Assembly (NCBI GenBank): GCA_034509425.1
Contig: JAVTVJ010000343.1
Span: 372,001 to 436,000 of the forward strand
Origin: Eopsaltria australis
Taxonomy: Eukaryota > Chordata > Aves > Passeriformes > Petroicidae
Length of the DNA: 64,000 bases
Reading direction: 5' to 3'
Below are positions 50,977-60,193 of this stretch, in pieces. The notes under the pieces are model-generated. The model saw only the letters and a program-made list of their open reading frames with translations, was not told the origin of the DNA and searched no databases. Numbering within the stretch: position 1 is the stretch's first letter; each line of letters opens with the position of its first letter. The position numbers and the translations under genes were made by a program.

Positions 50977-52040
50977 CAATCATGGAATGGTTGAGGTTGG
51001 AAAGGACCTCTGGAGATCACTTGGTCCAACCCCTCAGATCAGCAGGGCAACCTACAACCAGCAGTGGCCCAGGACCATGTCCAGATGGCTTTTAAATATC
51101 TCCAAGGGTAGAGACTCCACATCCTCCTTGAGCCATCTGTGTTTTGGTTTGTGCCCACTGTCTCTGGTCCTGTCACTGGGCACCACTGGAAAGAGCCTGC
51201 CTTCCTCTTCTTAATCCCCCCATCTGGTATTTATACACATGGATGAAATTCCCCAAAGCCTTCTCTTCTCTGGGCTGAAGGGCCCCAGCTCTTTCAGCTG
51301 TTCCTCATATTCCAGTCCCTTCACCATCACCAGGGCATATGTTCCTCTCTCTCTTGTACTGGAGAGCCTAGAACTGGACCCAGTCCTCCATATGGATTGC
51401 ATCAGTGCTGATCAGTGGGAAAGCTGATGTCCCATGTCCTGCTGGCGGCACTTCTCCTGCAGCCCAGGATATCATTTGCCTTCTCTGTGGCAAGCGCACG
51501 ACTGATTTATATTCAGCCTGGTGTTCACCAGGACCCCCAGTCCTTTCCTGTCATGTTGTGTTCCAGCTGGTTGACCCCCAGCCTGTACCTCCCCAGATTA
51601 AGGACTTTGAACTTGTTGAATTTCATGAGGTTCCTGTGAGCCCTTTCTCCAGCCTCCATTCTCAAGGTCTGGGTGGCAGCAATGTACTGTGGTGTGGCAG
51701 CAATTCAATATTGATCCAGTGTTGACCCTTAGAGTATAGCATGAGTTACCAGTCTCTAACTGATCACCACTCTCTGGGTCTGGCCATGCAGTTTTCAGTC
51801 CTTGCCACTGTTCATCCAGCACTCAGTGAGGGTGTTATGGGAGACAATGTCAAAAGCATCAGTGAAGTCAAAGCATGTGATATCCACTGCTCTGCCCTTG
51901 GCTACTGAAACAGTCATTTCCTCATACAAGCTTAATAGACTGGTCTGTGAGCATAACTTAATTTTTGTGAATCCATGCTGAAATCTTTGTGAAATGCTTT
52001 GTGAACCCATGCTGCTGTGGGACAGGTAGATCACCCAGTT
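50977..52040 (-). mobile_element. CR1 LINE fragment, ORF2 part plus 3' end
   Basis: The low-coordinate end aatcatggaatggttgaggt, with tggaaaggacctctggagat, is the reverse complement of a CR1 3' terminus. Minus-strand translation at 51795-52034 contains VDITCFDFTDAFDIVSHN, matching the CR1 reverse transcriptase motif (YLDFSKAFDTVSHN). Further pieces toward 51600 follow in other frames, so the copy is frameshifted and inactive. It seems to be a different CR1 subfamily from the 5.5-kb copy, judging by its distinct 3' region (cctctggagatcacttggtc). It ends about 170 bp before exon 14. Confidence 0.9.
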
Positions 52041-52121
52041 GTTGCATGCAGTGCACCTGTGTCTGTGTAGAGCATTTCAGTGGTTGAATTATGAAGCAGA
52101 GAGCTGCAGAAAGACCTGCTG

Positions 52122-52152
52122 CATCTTTTCTACATCTTTAGTAGAAAAGATG
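52122..52152 (+). repeat. Perfect 12-bp inverted repeat near the exon 14 acceptor
   Basis: CATCTTTTCTAC and GTAGAAAAGATG pair exactly around ATCTTTA, with a possible G-U pair extending the base. The hairpin ends 55 nt before exon 14, in the zone where a branch point is expected, so it could affect accessibility of the acceptor (inference). Confidence 0.8.
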
Positions 52153-52207
52153 TAAATGCAAAGCATAGTGAATTGCAGGTGATAAATCACAGTGTCTTGT
52201 TTAATAG

Positions 52208-52311
52208 GCAGTGGGAGTGAAATCCAGTTTCTCTCAGAAGCACAGGATGACCCTCAGAAACGAAAACCTGACATCAGAAAAGCCAAGTTACTGCTTGGCT
52301 GGGAACCTGTG
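52208..52311 (+). CDS. UXS1: UXS1 exon 14, residues 343-377
   Basis: Two bases complete Gly343, then SGSEIQFLSEAQDDPQKRKP is read, followed by DIRKAKLLLGWEPV. D-PQ-R-PDI-KAK--LGWEP is the C-terminal signature of UDP-glucuronate decarboxylases; the Arg contacts the UDP phosphates. Two small changes from human (K to R, M to L). The exon is 104 nt and ends on a codon boundary. Donor GTATGT. Confidence 0.98.
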
Positions 52312-53566
52312 GTATGTACAGATGAATTACTGTTGCTGTGGGGAAAAACACCAGGAAGCAGAGGGGACTGAGGGAGGGCCCCATGGTTACAATATGTTCC
52401 CCTTACCAGAATATCTGCCTAACACCATCTCCAGAACAGTTTTAACATTTTAACTTTTTCACTTGCATATTATAAGGCGTTTACCTTTCTGTGAGCTGGA
52501 TGAATCCTTTGAAGTATATGGTACATAGTTATTTATGTTACCAAGCCCATAACTAGTGGGTTTGCTGGTGTTGCTGTAGTTCTCACTCCTGTAGCTGGCA
52601 ATAGGAGTTGGTTTGCTTGGAGAGGTAAGATCTACTTAATCCCCAGAAAAGGTGTGACTTTCTTAGCCAGCTCCCCATTCTAACTAGCACAGTGGTTTGT
52701 AGCCTTTTTTAAATTTGCAGACAAAAATCATTCCAGGAAACATGTGAACCTGCCTAGTAAAGGTGAGCCTAATAATAGAAAAAGTTAGATCCAGTCTCTT
52801 CTGAAAGGATTCATAGAGGCATCTGATATTAATAGACCATGTCTGACAGCACAAGGGTGATAGCAAAGTGTTGCAAAAACGTAAGATTTAACTTCTGTAT
52901 TGCTGGCCTTCTGTATTTGGCACAGGCAGTAACAAAACTTGCTCTGAAGTAGCAGTACATTGTTGGTACAGCAACAATGGGAAGCAGTTTCTGTGCTGCT
53001 GTTTTTATCTTCCTGTACAGGTGATGGTGTCAGCAAGCATGTCAGACCATATGGCTCCTGAGGAGACAACTCCTCTGTTGTTCCTGTCTCCATATTCTAT
53101 GCCTGTATTTAAATACCGCAATTTGTAGGATTACAATTATTAGTATAGGATTTAAGAATATCAAATGAGATACTGGATGCCAGCTTTATACCATGCTGTG
53201 AAAGAGGATCTTTAATCCTTACAAACAGAAGGGGCTTAAATGTTGGGTGTTTGTCTGTTTCAATGCATTAGGAATTGAAAGTAGAATTATGCATGTCTGT
53301 TTTGATACTAAATGGACCCATCATAACTATATGTGAGATTCAAATTTGTTGGGTTTTTTGACTTACTGTGTCAGAAAATATATGTGCTGTTTAAAAGCTC
53401 AACTGCATCAGCAGTGAGGAGGTGTAACCAGCATGTGGTGCTGTTAATACTTAGATTGGCTAAGAGTGAGGCTCCCTTGTGATGGCTGTTTTTTAAAAGA
53501 TACTGTTGTGAAATAAGCTGATGTGAACCTAGAGTGATACAATTCTCTCCTTGCTTTTGGGAACAG
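52312..53566 (+). other. UXS1 intron 14
   Basis: No exon, RNA gene or named repeat seen. The acceptor is ttgcttttgggaacag. Confidence 0.8.
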
Positions 53567-53698
53567 GTCCCATTGGAAGAAGGTTTGAATAAAGCAATTC
53601 ATTACTTCCGCAAAGAACTTGAGTATCAGGCAAACAATCAGTATATTCCCAAACCAAAACCTGCAAGGATGAAAAAAGGAAGAACAAGACATAACTGA
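53567..53698 (+). CDS. UXS1: UXS1 exon 15, C-terminal coding part, residues 378-420 and stop
   Basis: It reads VPLEEGLNKAIHYFRKELEY and then QANNQYIPKPKPARMKKGRT, ending RHN and TGA. The amphipathic helix with YFRKEL and the basic proline-rich tail match human, apart from Ile to Met and a final Ser to Asn. The stop occurs at the expected position, so the protein is full length. Confidence 0.98.
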   Translation, partial: VPLEEGLNKAIHYFRKELEYQANNQYIPKPKPARMKKGRTRHN

Positions 53699-54340
53699 AG
53701 ACTATTAGTTGGACAGGAAATTCCCTGCTTGACATTTGACGGATGTAATTATTTTAATTTTTTTTTATTTTTTTTTTCTTTTTGCAAGAGAGACTTTAAA
53801 ACAGGTATCATGAAGAACGAACTGGAATTTCATTCTGAAGCTTGCTTTAAAGAAGTGGATGTGCCTAAAAATAACATAAATATTCCCTTTCCCTGCAAAT
53901 CTTGCCTTGCACTTTTTAAATCTGTCTTTTTATGTAAAATAGAGTAGAAGCATCTTTTAGTATCTTCAAGTTTTATATCTTGATGTGAGATCATTTTGTT
54001 GTGACTGTCCTTGACAGTTTTATTTACTGGTTTCTTTGTGAAGCTGATGATAAACACAAACGGGATGGAAAATGCCAATTTATTTATAAAATGGGTACTA
54101 TAAAATATGAGATGTTCTACTATGCATAAGAAAAAAACTAGTGGCATTGTCAGGTGAGAGACACTGACATCTGCATATAGAAGAGTTTAAAAGAATTCTG
54201 TATGAGAGCTTTATGTATTCTTTAAAGGAGAGATTTTTTCAAAGGTTTAGTTTTAGTTGTACACTTGAATTTGAGATATTTTCATTGATTACCATGGATA
54301 AGGATATTTTGAGTCACTACTGTGTTGTGCGTACTCTGGG

Positions 54341-54346
54341 AATAAA
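54341..54346 (+). terminator. Polyadenylation signal AATAAA (proximal), UXS1
   Basis: Canonical hexamer 643 nt after the UXS1 stop, followed by T/G-rich sequence. Confidence 0.7.
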
Positions 54347-54387
54347 GTTAATGTATTATTGGTTACAGTGGTTGAATATGCTATTTT

Positions 54388-54393
54388 AATAAA
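54388..54393 (+). terminator. Polyadenylation signal AATAAA (distal), UXS1
   Basis: A second canonical hexamer 47 nt further on (ttttaataaaatactg). A T/G-rich element (gtttactagtttcagggttt) lies about 20 nt later, as expected downstream of a cleavage site. Either or both may be used. Confidence 0.7.
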
Positions 54394-54415
54394 ATACTGA
54401 AACTTCTGTTTACTA

Positions 54416-56398
54416 GTTTCAGGGTTTCGCTGTGGGCATTTCTCTGGATTTGCACATCTGTGGATTTATTGTATATTAATTATAAAGTAACAGTCTGTAA
54501 ATAATCCACTCAAAGTTAATAACTTCGGTCTTGCATTGATTGTCTCTTAACAAATGTATGGTAAGGACTGCAGGATGTCTGTTGAAATAGATTGTACAAA
54601 ACCATCCTGATTTATTCCAATTCAGGTAGTGATGCAGGAGTACAATATTTTCTTCAAACCATGAAGCCTAACTTCAGCCTTCCTGAGGAAATACTGAGGA
54701 AGTGTTTCTATTTTAAGCATTTACTAAATTGCCAGTAAATGCTTTCAACTTTGGTAGCTATGCCTGTCATCTCAGCAAAAAAAACCCAACCAAAACAGCC
54801 AAACAAAAAAACTCTAATTCCCCTTATTTTTAATAATTCTCCTAGTTTTTAAAAGGTATTTAAAAGGTATTTTGGCTTAGTGCCACTCAAAATTGAAATT
54901 GCTAAATCTCATCAAGTGAAGTGACTTAACTTTATCTCATAAAAGCTTGATGTTTTTATTAGCTTTTGAGTATCTTTAGGTTGATGGTAAACTGGGAGTT
55001 ATCAGTAGCAGTGATGTTAAGCCCAGCCCTGGGAAGACTCTGGCATTTAGGCCCTTTTGTCTGAGCTGTCTGTCAGAGCCTCACAGTGCTTGCATGGCTT
55101 GGAGTCCCATCCAGTCTGTCTGGTAAAGTTCCCAGTGACTCCAGCAATGGTGGGGTTGCATTCATTGCTGTGCCTTGCTTGGAGTGGGGCTGCAGGGATC
55201 CTTTTAAGACAAAATGGGTTTTTCCTTCCTCACAAGTGCATGTTTTCTTCCATTGGAAGTCTGCCATACAGCTGAGATGGGGAGCCAGGGTGCATTTTCC
55301 TGTCTGGATTCAGAGGTGGAATTTAGATATTATACATTACCTCCATCTTTTCACAGCCAAGCAGCTTGAGATCTGCTTTTTTTGTTTGAAGCCTTTTTCT
55401 AGGTCCTTGATCTGGGCATTTATTCCGTACTAAATTGCCTGAAAACTGCACCGTGGTGTGCTGCTCCAAATGTGCCTGTAACCTGTCATTACTGAAACAC
55501 AAAGCACAGCCTCTCCCTGTACTCGAAGACACAGCTGGACATGTGTGAGAGTAGTGCCCACTTCTTCAATAGGTCTTTGGAGAGAACTGTTAATCAGCTC
55601 CCAGCATGGTGGTTTTAACCCTTAATACCCTTAAGCTGGAGATTATATTTGGGGAACAATGCCCTTAGGTTTCACTCCTCATGCAAATTGTGCCATTGAA
55701 CACCAAAGTCTATGAAGAGATGGGACACAGGTACAACCCTGGTCCAACATTCAGCGCAGCCATGGAGAGTAAATGGGAGCTATGGTTACCAGCTGTTACT
55801 TCCAGGGCTGTTTTTTATTTAATCCAGTGACTTCAGTACAAAGTATGTGAACTTCTACAGGCACAAGCATGCCACTACAGACTAGCACAAAATGTGTATG
55901 TTAAAAAAAAAAATAATCCCCCAGGAAGTCTGAACCTTTAGATACAACAGAGAAGGATTTAAAAGCTCTTTAGGTTACTTAACAGCCTGACTTCCTTCAT
56001 AAAAGGAGCTAATTGAAGAGAGGACAAGTGGCTGGTACCAGTACAACCCATTTGAGTGTGTGTGATGCCTCCTGCTGGGTCTGAACAACAAAACTGTGAG
56101 TTTGCTGCTTTCCTCATACTGTTTCTAGTTTTTGCTTCAGAAGTTCCTGGTTCAGCTCCCATATTCTTTTATAATAGTGTCTTCCAGAAACAGGAGCTGA
56201 GGCAGCTGTTGCCCTTAGGTTTTGAAGCCAGTGACTGACCATGGGGCTTATTTGAAAGGCATGAATCATGTTAGTGTCTGCTGATGTATGAGACTGAAAG
56301 TCTGGGGTACTTTGGAGTTTTGTCTGCTCTGAACTGAATCGTCAAGAAGGCAGATGGAGGTTTGCATGTTGGTCTGCTCCCGTCTGGAGTTAGGCATC
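54416..56398. other. Intergenic region between UXS1 and ECRG4, left part
   Basis: No gene or repeat family recognised. A/T-rich at first, then more balanced. An A run lies at about 55901-55912. Overlapping open frames near 55.06-55.43 kb on both strands lack motifs. The last 5 bp (GCATC) are one copy of the LTR target duplication. Confidence 0.75.
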
Positions 56399-57086
56399 TG
56401 TCAGAGACTGAAAATAGTTCATGCCTCAAACATTGATGTAAAGTTTTGGTCGGAGAAGCTTCCCTGAAGATACCTGACTGGGACTTTGAGCTGAGTCAAA
56501 CTGCTGAGATTAGATAAAGGGAAAAGCCTATTGTTCAATCATCTCAGCCTGAGGGAAAGGAATGCATCCACAAAAGCTGAAGCTGAACTGAGAATCATTT
56601 CTGGCTGAGTTTGGGGTGGGGGGCAAAGCACAGCTCACAGAAGCCACGTTTACACAGCCCTCCCCCAGCTGAAGGGGGGAGGAGGATGGCGTAACCTCTG
56701 ATCAGAGGCAATACACACGCATCCTCCAGTACACAAACTGGCCCAGCTGTGGAACCCCCAACCCCACAAGCCACATCCACGGGACTCTCACGTGAGAGGC
56801 AGCTGAGGGGGAGTCACAATCCATCACAGACCCCCCAAAGTGCTCCCCAGACGCCTTGCACCACAGGACTGCACGTGATGCAAGCAGAGTCTGCTGCTAG
56901 AGGCTGCCCCCTCCCCTGGGGGGACAAGCCTGGACATTTCCACCTGGCCTGAGTGTATATTAACCCATGGCATTCTGTGCTTTTGGGGGGACTTCCACCA
57001 CCGAGACCAGGAGGACATCAGAACACCAATGGGACCCACGGAGTGGTGATACCTTTTTGTCCCTGTCCCTCTTTGTCCCCCCCATC

Positions 57087-57181
57087 TTTCTCCCTACTCT
57101 CTTTTCTCTCTTTCCTTCTCTCTCTCTCTTTCTTATTTCTCCCTACTCCCTCTTTTCTCTCTCTTCTTCTCTCTCTCTCTC
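57087..57181 (+). repeat. C/T-rich tract with two 49-bp units, inside the LTR
   Basis: Polypyrimidine sequence in which tttctccctactc recurs with a 49-bp period (57087 and 57136), each followed by cttttctctct and a CT run. It lies between the TATA-like box and the poly(A) signal of the LTR. Confidence 0.8.
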
Positions 57182-57194
57182 ATATTTACTATCA

Positions 57195-57200
57195 AATAAA
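57195..57200 (+). terminator. AATAAA of the solo LTR
   Basis: Canonical hexamer in atcaaataaaacc, 95 bp before the LTR end and 239 bp after the TATA-like box, placing the R/U5 border shortly downstream. Confidence 0.6.
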
Positions 57201-57294
57201 ACCTATACTATTGATTGGCATATGGTCTCGCTTGTACCTTAATTTAGGCAGAGGTATCTCTAAAGAACTTTAATAATCAGATCATAACAGCATC

Positions 57295-59660
57295 TCAGCA
57301 GGAGAAAGAGGCATCAAGTGTGTTGGGAACCACTGGTAAGAAAGAGCTGCTGCTTCTCCAGAAGAGCCACTTTTGATGGAGAGCAGTAGAATACAGCACT
57401 GAAAGCTTGGAAATACAGAAATTGGGAGAAAATGAAGCTGAGGAATGCTCTCGTTTTGGTTTTTTTCCCTAGAAAATCTGAGAGTTGGAATTTTCTGCTA
57501 TCATCTGGTAAGGCAGACAAAGTAAAACTAACATGACCAAACTTTTAAGTGCCTGTTTACTCACAGTGATCTGTACAAGTGGGCAGCTCAGCTGGTGTTA
57601 GGTGCAAGTCCTCATGAAGTAGGAAATACCCAGTGCGGCAGGGGGACCTGGCCAGCTTGGTGCTGGTGAGTGAGACCAGCTTTCCAGAAGGAAAGGTGTG
57701 CATGGCACCCACTGCTTTGTGTTCTTTGATCCTCACAAGGAGGACCACTCTTGCTGCTGGAGGTTACTACAGCATGAGATCCACAGTTGGATCTTTACTT
57801 TTTTTTTTCAGACATGATATACTTTTCCTTTCCTTCTCCATGTAGGCTGCTAAGGAACATTGTCAACCACATTGCTAGTCTACAGACAAGCTCCAGAGGG
57901 GCTTGCAGACCTAATTTATTTTAAGTAGTTCCATGAATATGTAGTCTAGAGAAGCCTCATGCCTAACTTTTTGCTATATGGGGAAGTAATGATCTGACAG
58001 CTTCTGTGTCTAAGGTGTTTGCAGCTTCTCTTAACCTGTATAGACTGGTGGGTTTAGTAGCCAGTGAGTTCACTGCCATCTCGGTATTAATGTGTCTTAA
58101 TCTATTTTTTAAAATAAATTTTTAGAAGTGTAATATATTGGGAAAAAAAACCTTCACTTTTTGTCAGGGTTTGAATTGAGTTTTGAAGTTGAGAGAGGCA
58201 TGATTGCCTTAGAGAACAGGCTACAGAGGGCAAAACGAGGCTTCGATTATTTTGATGGATTGAGCCAGTTCCCAGCCTTGCTAGTATTGAGTTCAATGCT
58301 ACTTAAGGCCAGAAGTCCCTGAGGGTTGTTAGGGGCTGGTCAGGGGCCACCTGTCCACAGGAAGAAGATGCTTTGTTAACAGCAAGGGAACTGTCTATTC
58401 AACAGTGCTAGCCCTAACAACCGTACACCCTTTCCTGAAGATGCTGTGAATGTAGCCACCACAAATCCATAGTTCCTCTGTTATGAATGTTTCCCTGTGT
58501 GGGAATTTCAGGTGGCAGAAGGGAATGCCTTATTTGCAGCTCTTGACTCCTTAGAGCTACCATGAACAGCAGTAATAGTTCTGAAACAAAGCAAGCAGTT
58601 CTGTGCAGCAGGAGGCTCCTGAGTGCAATTCTGTATCCACAGGGGGGCTTTGCTAAAATAACAATCCATATATCTTGCAAAAAGCAGGTTTTGGTTCTCT
58701 GTTCATTGTCTCAGTCCTCCCACTTACGTATGTCATAATAGCAGATGTGACAAGTCTTTGTCCATCTTGGTTTGTTGCCATTTACAGCCTGGAACAAGCA
58801 CCAGCTTGTTTATTCTTACAGTGTTTTCCCTAGATGTTGACATGCTCTTCAGCAAGGAGTGGGATCCTCTGAATACTCTGGCCCATACCAGAGCTGAAAC
58901 AGCTGGAAGGTCCAAAGCATGAAGCCACAGGGAACAGTGGCCTTAAGTGCTGCCAAAGCCACACAGAGCAATCTGGGCTCTGTCCACTGCAGAGAAAGCT
59001 GTTTTAAGAAAGGAGGGCTAAATCTCTATCCCCCATCCCCAATATGTTTGTGTCACAAGTAGGAACTTAAAGGGAATGATGTCCTGTCCTCCTCCAGATT
59101 GAAACAAAAGGGACACAGCAGTAATACTCTGTGCTTGGGCAGAGGACTCTGCTGGCAGGTGTTACCAGCAAAGGGGGCAGCACTGCCCTGTGAGTCTGAT
59201 GAATCTGCCTGGCTGACACCGACAAACTCGGGGATATTGCAGCATCAGGCTTTGAAACATGAAGCACTGGAGCATGGCCAAGCTGTTCCTGCTCTGTAGG
59301 GAGCCACAATGAACAATTGCTGCTCTTCTGTCTTGCTGGAGAGGTTACGTGATGTCAGTGCTGGGATGGCTGAGGGTGATGGTGACGTGAAGTGTTCTGT
59401 GCTGTCTGCACAGCAGAATGGAAATGCTGAGAGGAGCTTCACAGTTGTGTCTGTGTTTTGGGACAGAAATAGGAAAAGGAAATTAAACTTTGAAGCACTC
59501 CATGCATATCTGGTGATTTTTTTTTTCCAATAATCTTCCTACTTTTGCCCAAGCCTGATGGCTCATCCTTGTTTGCTTTCCACAGTTGCAACTGCTGCAC
59601 TGCAAGGCAGGTGCATCCCTCTGCAAGAAGGAGGGTGCCCTCACCTCAGAGCTATTGCCT
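57295..59660. other. Intergenic region between the two LTRs
   Basis: No gene or named repeat recognised. Several short open frames on both strands (57.5-59.5 kb) reflect a less A/T-rich composition; none shows a domain or plausible splice structure. Confidence 0.7.
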
Positions 59661-60193
59661 TGTGGTGAGTGACCCCAGCCAGCAGCAAAGTACCCTCACA
59701 GCCACTCCCTCCTCCTGCCCCAACGGGAGAGAATTAGACACTCAGGATGAGTACTCTTGAGGACTGGGGTAAGAGCAGTTTAATGAGTGAAGCAAAGACA
59801 AAGAAAGCCCAAGTGATGCAAAGGCCACTCACCATCTCTCCCAAGCAAGACTGGTGCTCACCCAGTCTCTGAGAAATGCCTTCCCTGGAAGGCAAAGTTC
59901 CCACCCTTTTCTTCTTCTTCTACCCAGCTTTTGGTGTTGAGCAAGTCATTACGTTATTTGGAATTGTCCAGTTTGGATCAGCTCTCCCACCCATGTCCCC
60001 TCCCAGCCTCTCACCCAACTCCTAGCCTGCCAGCTGGGGGACAATGTGGAAAACAGGCTGTGCAGACACTGTTCACCCAAAGCAAAAACCTTTGTGTCCT
60101 GCCTACAGTGGTTTAGTCACAAATCTAAAGCATGGTATCATACATGTTCTTATGGAGAAAGTTAACTCTGTCCCACTCCTTAACCCTGCGACA
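59661..60193 (-). mobile_element. Degraded ERVL-like LTR, reverse orientation
   Basis: The + strand begins tgtggtgagtgaccccagcc, resembling the reversed 3' end of a common avian LTR (tgtcgtggtttaaccccagc). It ends gagaaagttaactctgtccc ... gcgaca, resembling the reversed 5' start of the same family (tgtcctggtttc...ggatagagttaattttct). Between them are tggaattgtccagtttggat, cagctctcccacccatgtcc and atgcaaaggccactcacc, which align in order with that LTR. It is quite diverged. No flanking duplication was found, so the edges are approximate or eroded. The family match is from memory, not from a search. Confidence 0.6.

Larger units (their letters stand above)
49909..52207 (+). other. UXS1 intron 13
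   Basis: It contains a minus-oriented CR1 copy (50977-52040) and a perfect 12-bp hairpin (52122-52152) close to the exon 14 acceptor (cttgtttaatag). Outside these, nothing recognised. Confidence 0.85.
11637..54415 (+). other. UXS1: UXS1 gene, exons 2-15 (exon 1 upstream of window)
   Basis: UDP-glucuronate decarboxylase 1 converts UDP-glucuronate to UDP-xylose plus CO2, using a tightly bound NAD+ that is reduced and re-oxidised in the cycle. It acts in the Golgi/ER lumen as a type II membrane protein and supplies xylose for the glycosaminoglycan linker. Fourteen exons were placed by translation and splice sites. Coding lengths are 28, 49, 44, 61, 181, 105, 60, 122, 120, 44, 61, 58, 104 and 132 nt (1169 nt). 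All introns are GT-AG and every phase matches its neighbour. Adding an inferred 94-nt exon 1 gives 420 residues, the human length. The protein is nearly identical to human UXS1 as I recall it; differences lie mainly in the stem (exons 3-4) and the last residue. It belongs to the extended short-chain dehydrogenase/reductase family. No frameshift or internal stop was seen. The span ends near the inferred cleavage site after the second AATAAA. Confidence 0.97.
53699..54415 (+). other. UXS1: UXS1 3' untranslated region
   Basis: About 0.7 kb of A/T-rich sequence after the stop codon, with a long T-rich stretch at 53758-53782. The end is inferred from the AATAAA signals at 54341 and 54388. No microRNA site is claimed. 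Confidence 0.75.
56399..57289 (+). mobile_element. Solo LTR of an endogenous retrovirus
   Basis: An 891-bp block starts TGTCAGAGACTG and ends ATCATAACA, so it has TGT...ACA ends. It is flanked on both sides by the 5-bp direct repeat GCATC (56394-56398 and 57290-57294). Inside are a TATA-like box (tatattaa at 56956), then a C/T-rich tract, and AATAAA at 57195, in the order U3-R-U5. It is locally GC-rich (56.6-57.0 kb), unlike its surroundings. No internal gag, pol or env sequence is next to it, so it is a solo LTR left by recombination between the two LTRs. A 5-bp duplication is typical of class III (ERVL-like) elements; the family name was not established. Confidence 0.72.

Noticed and set aside
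56953..57273. 106-codon open frame rich in Ser, Leu and Phe
   Set aside because: It is a translation of the C/T-rich tract inside the solo LTR, not a gene.
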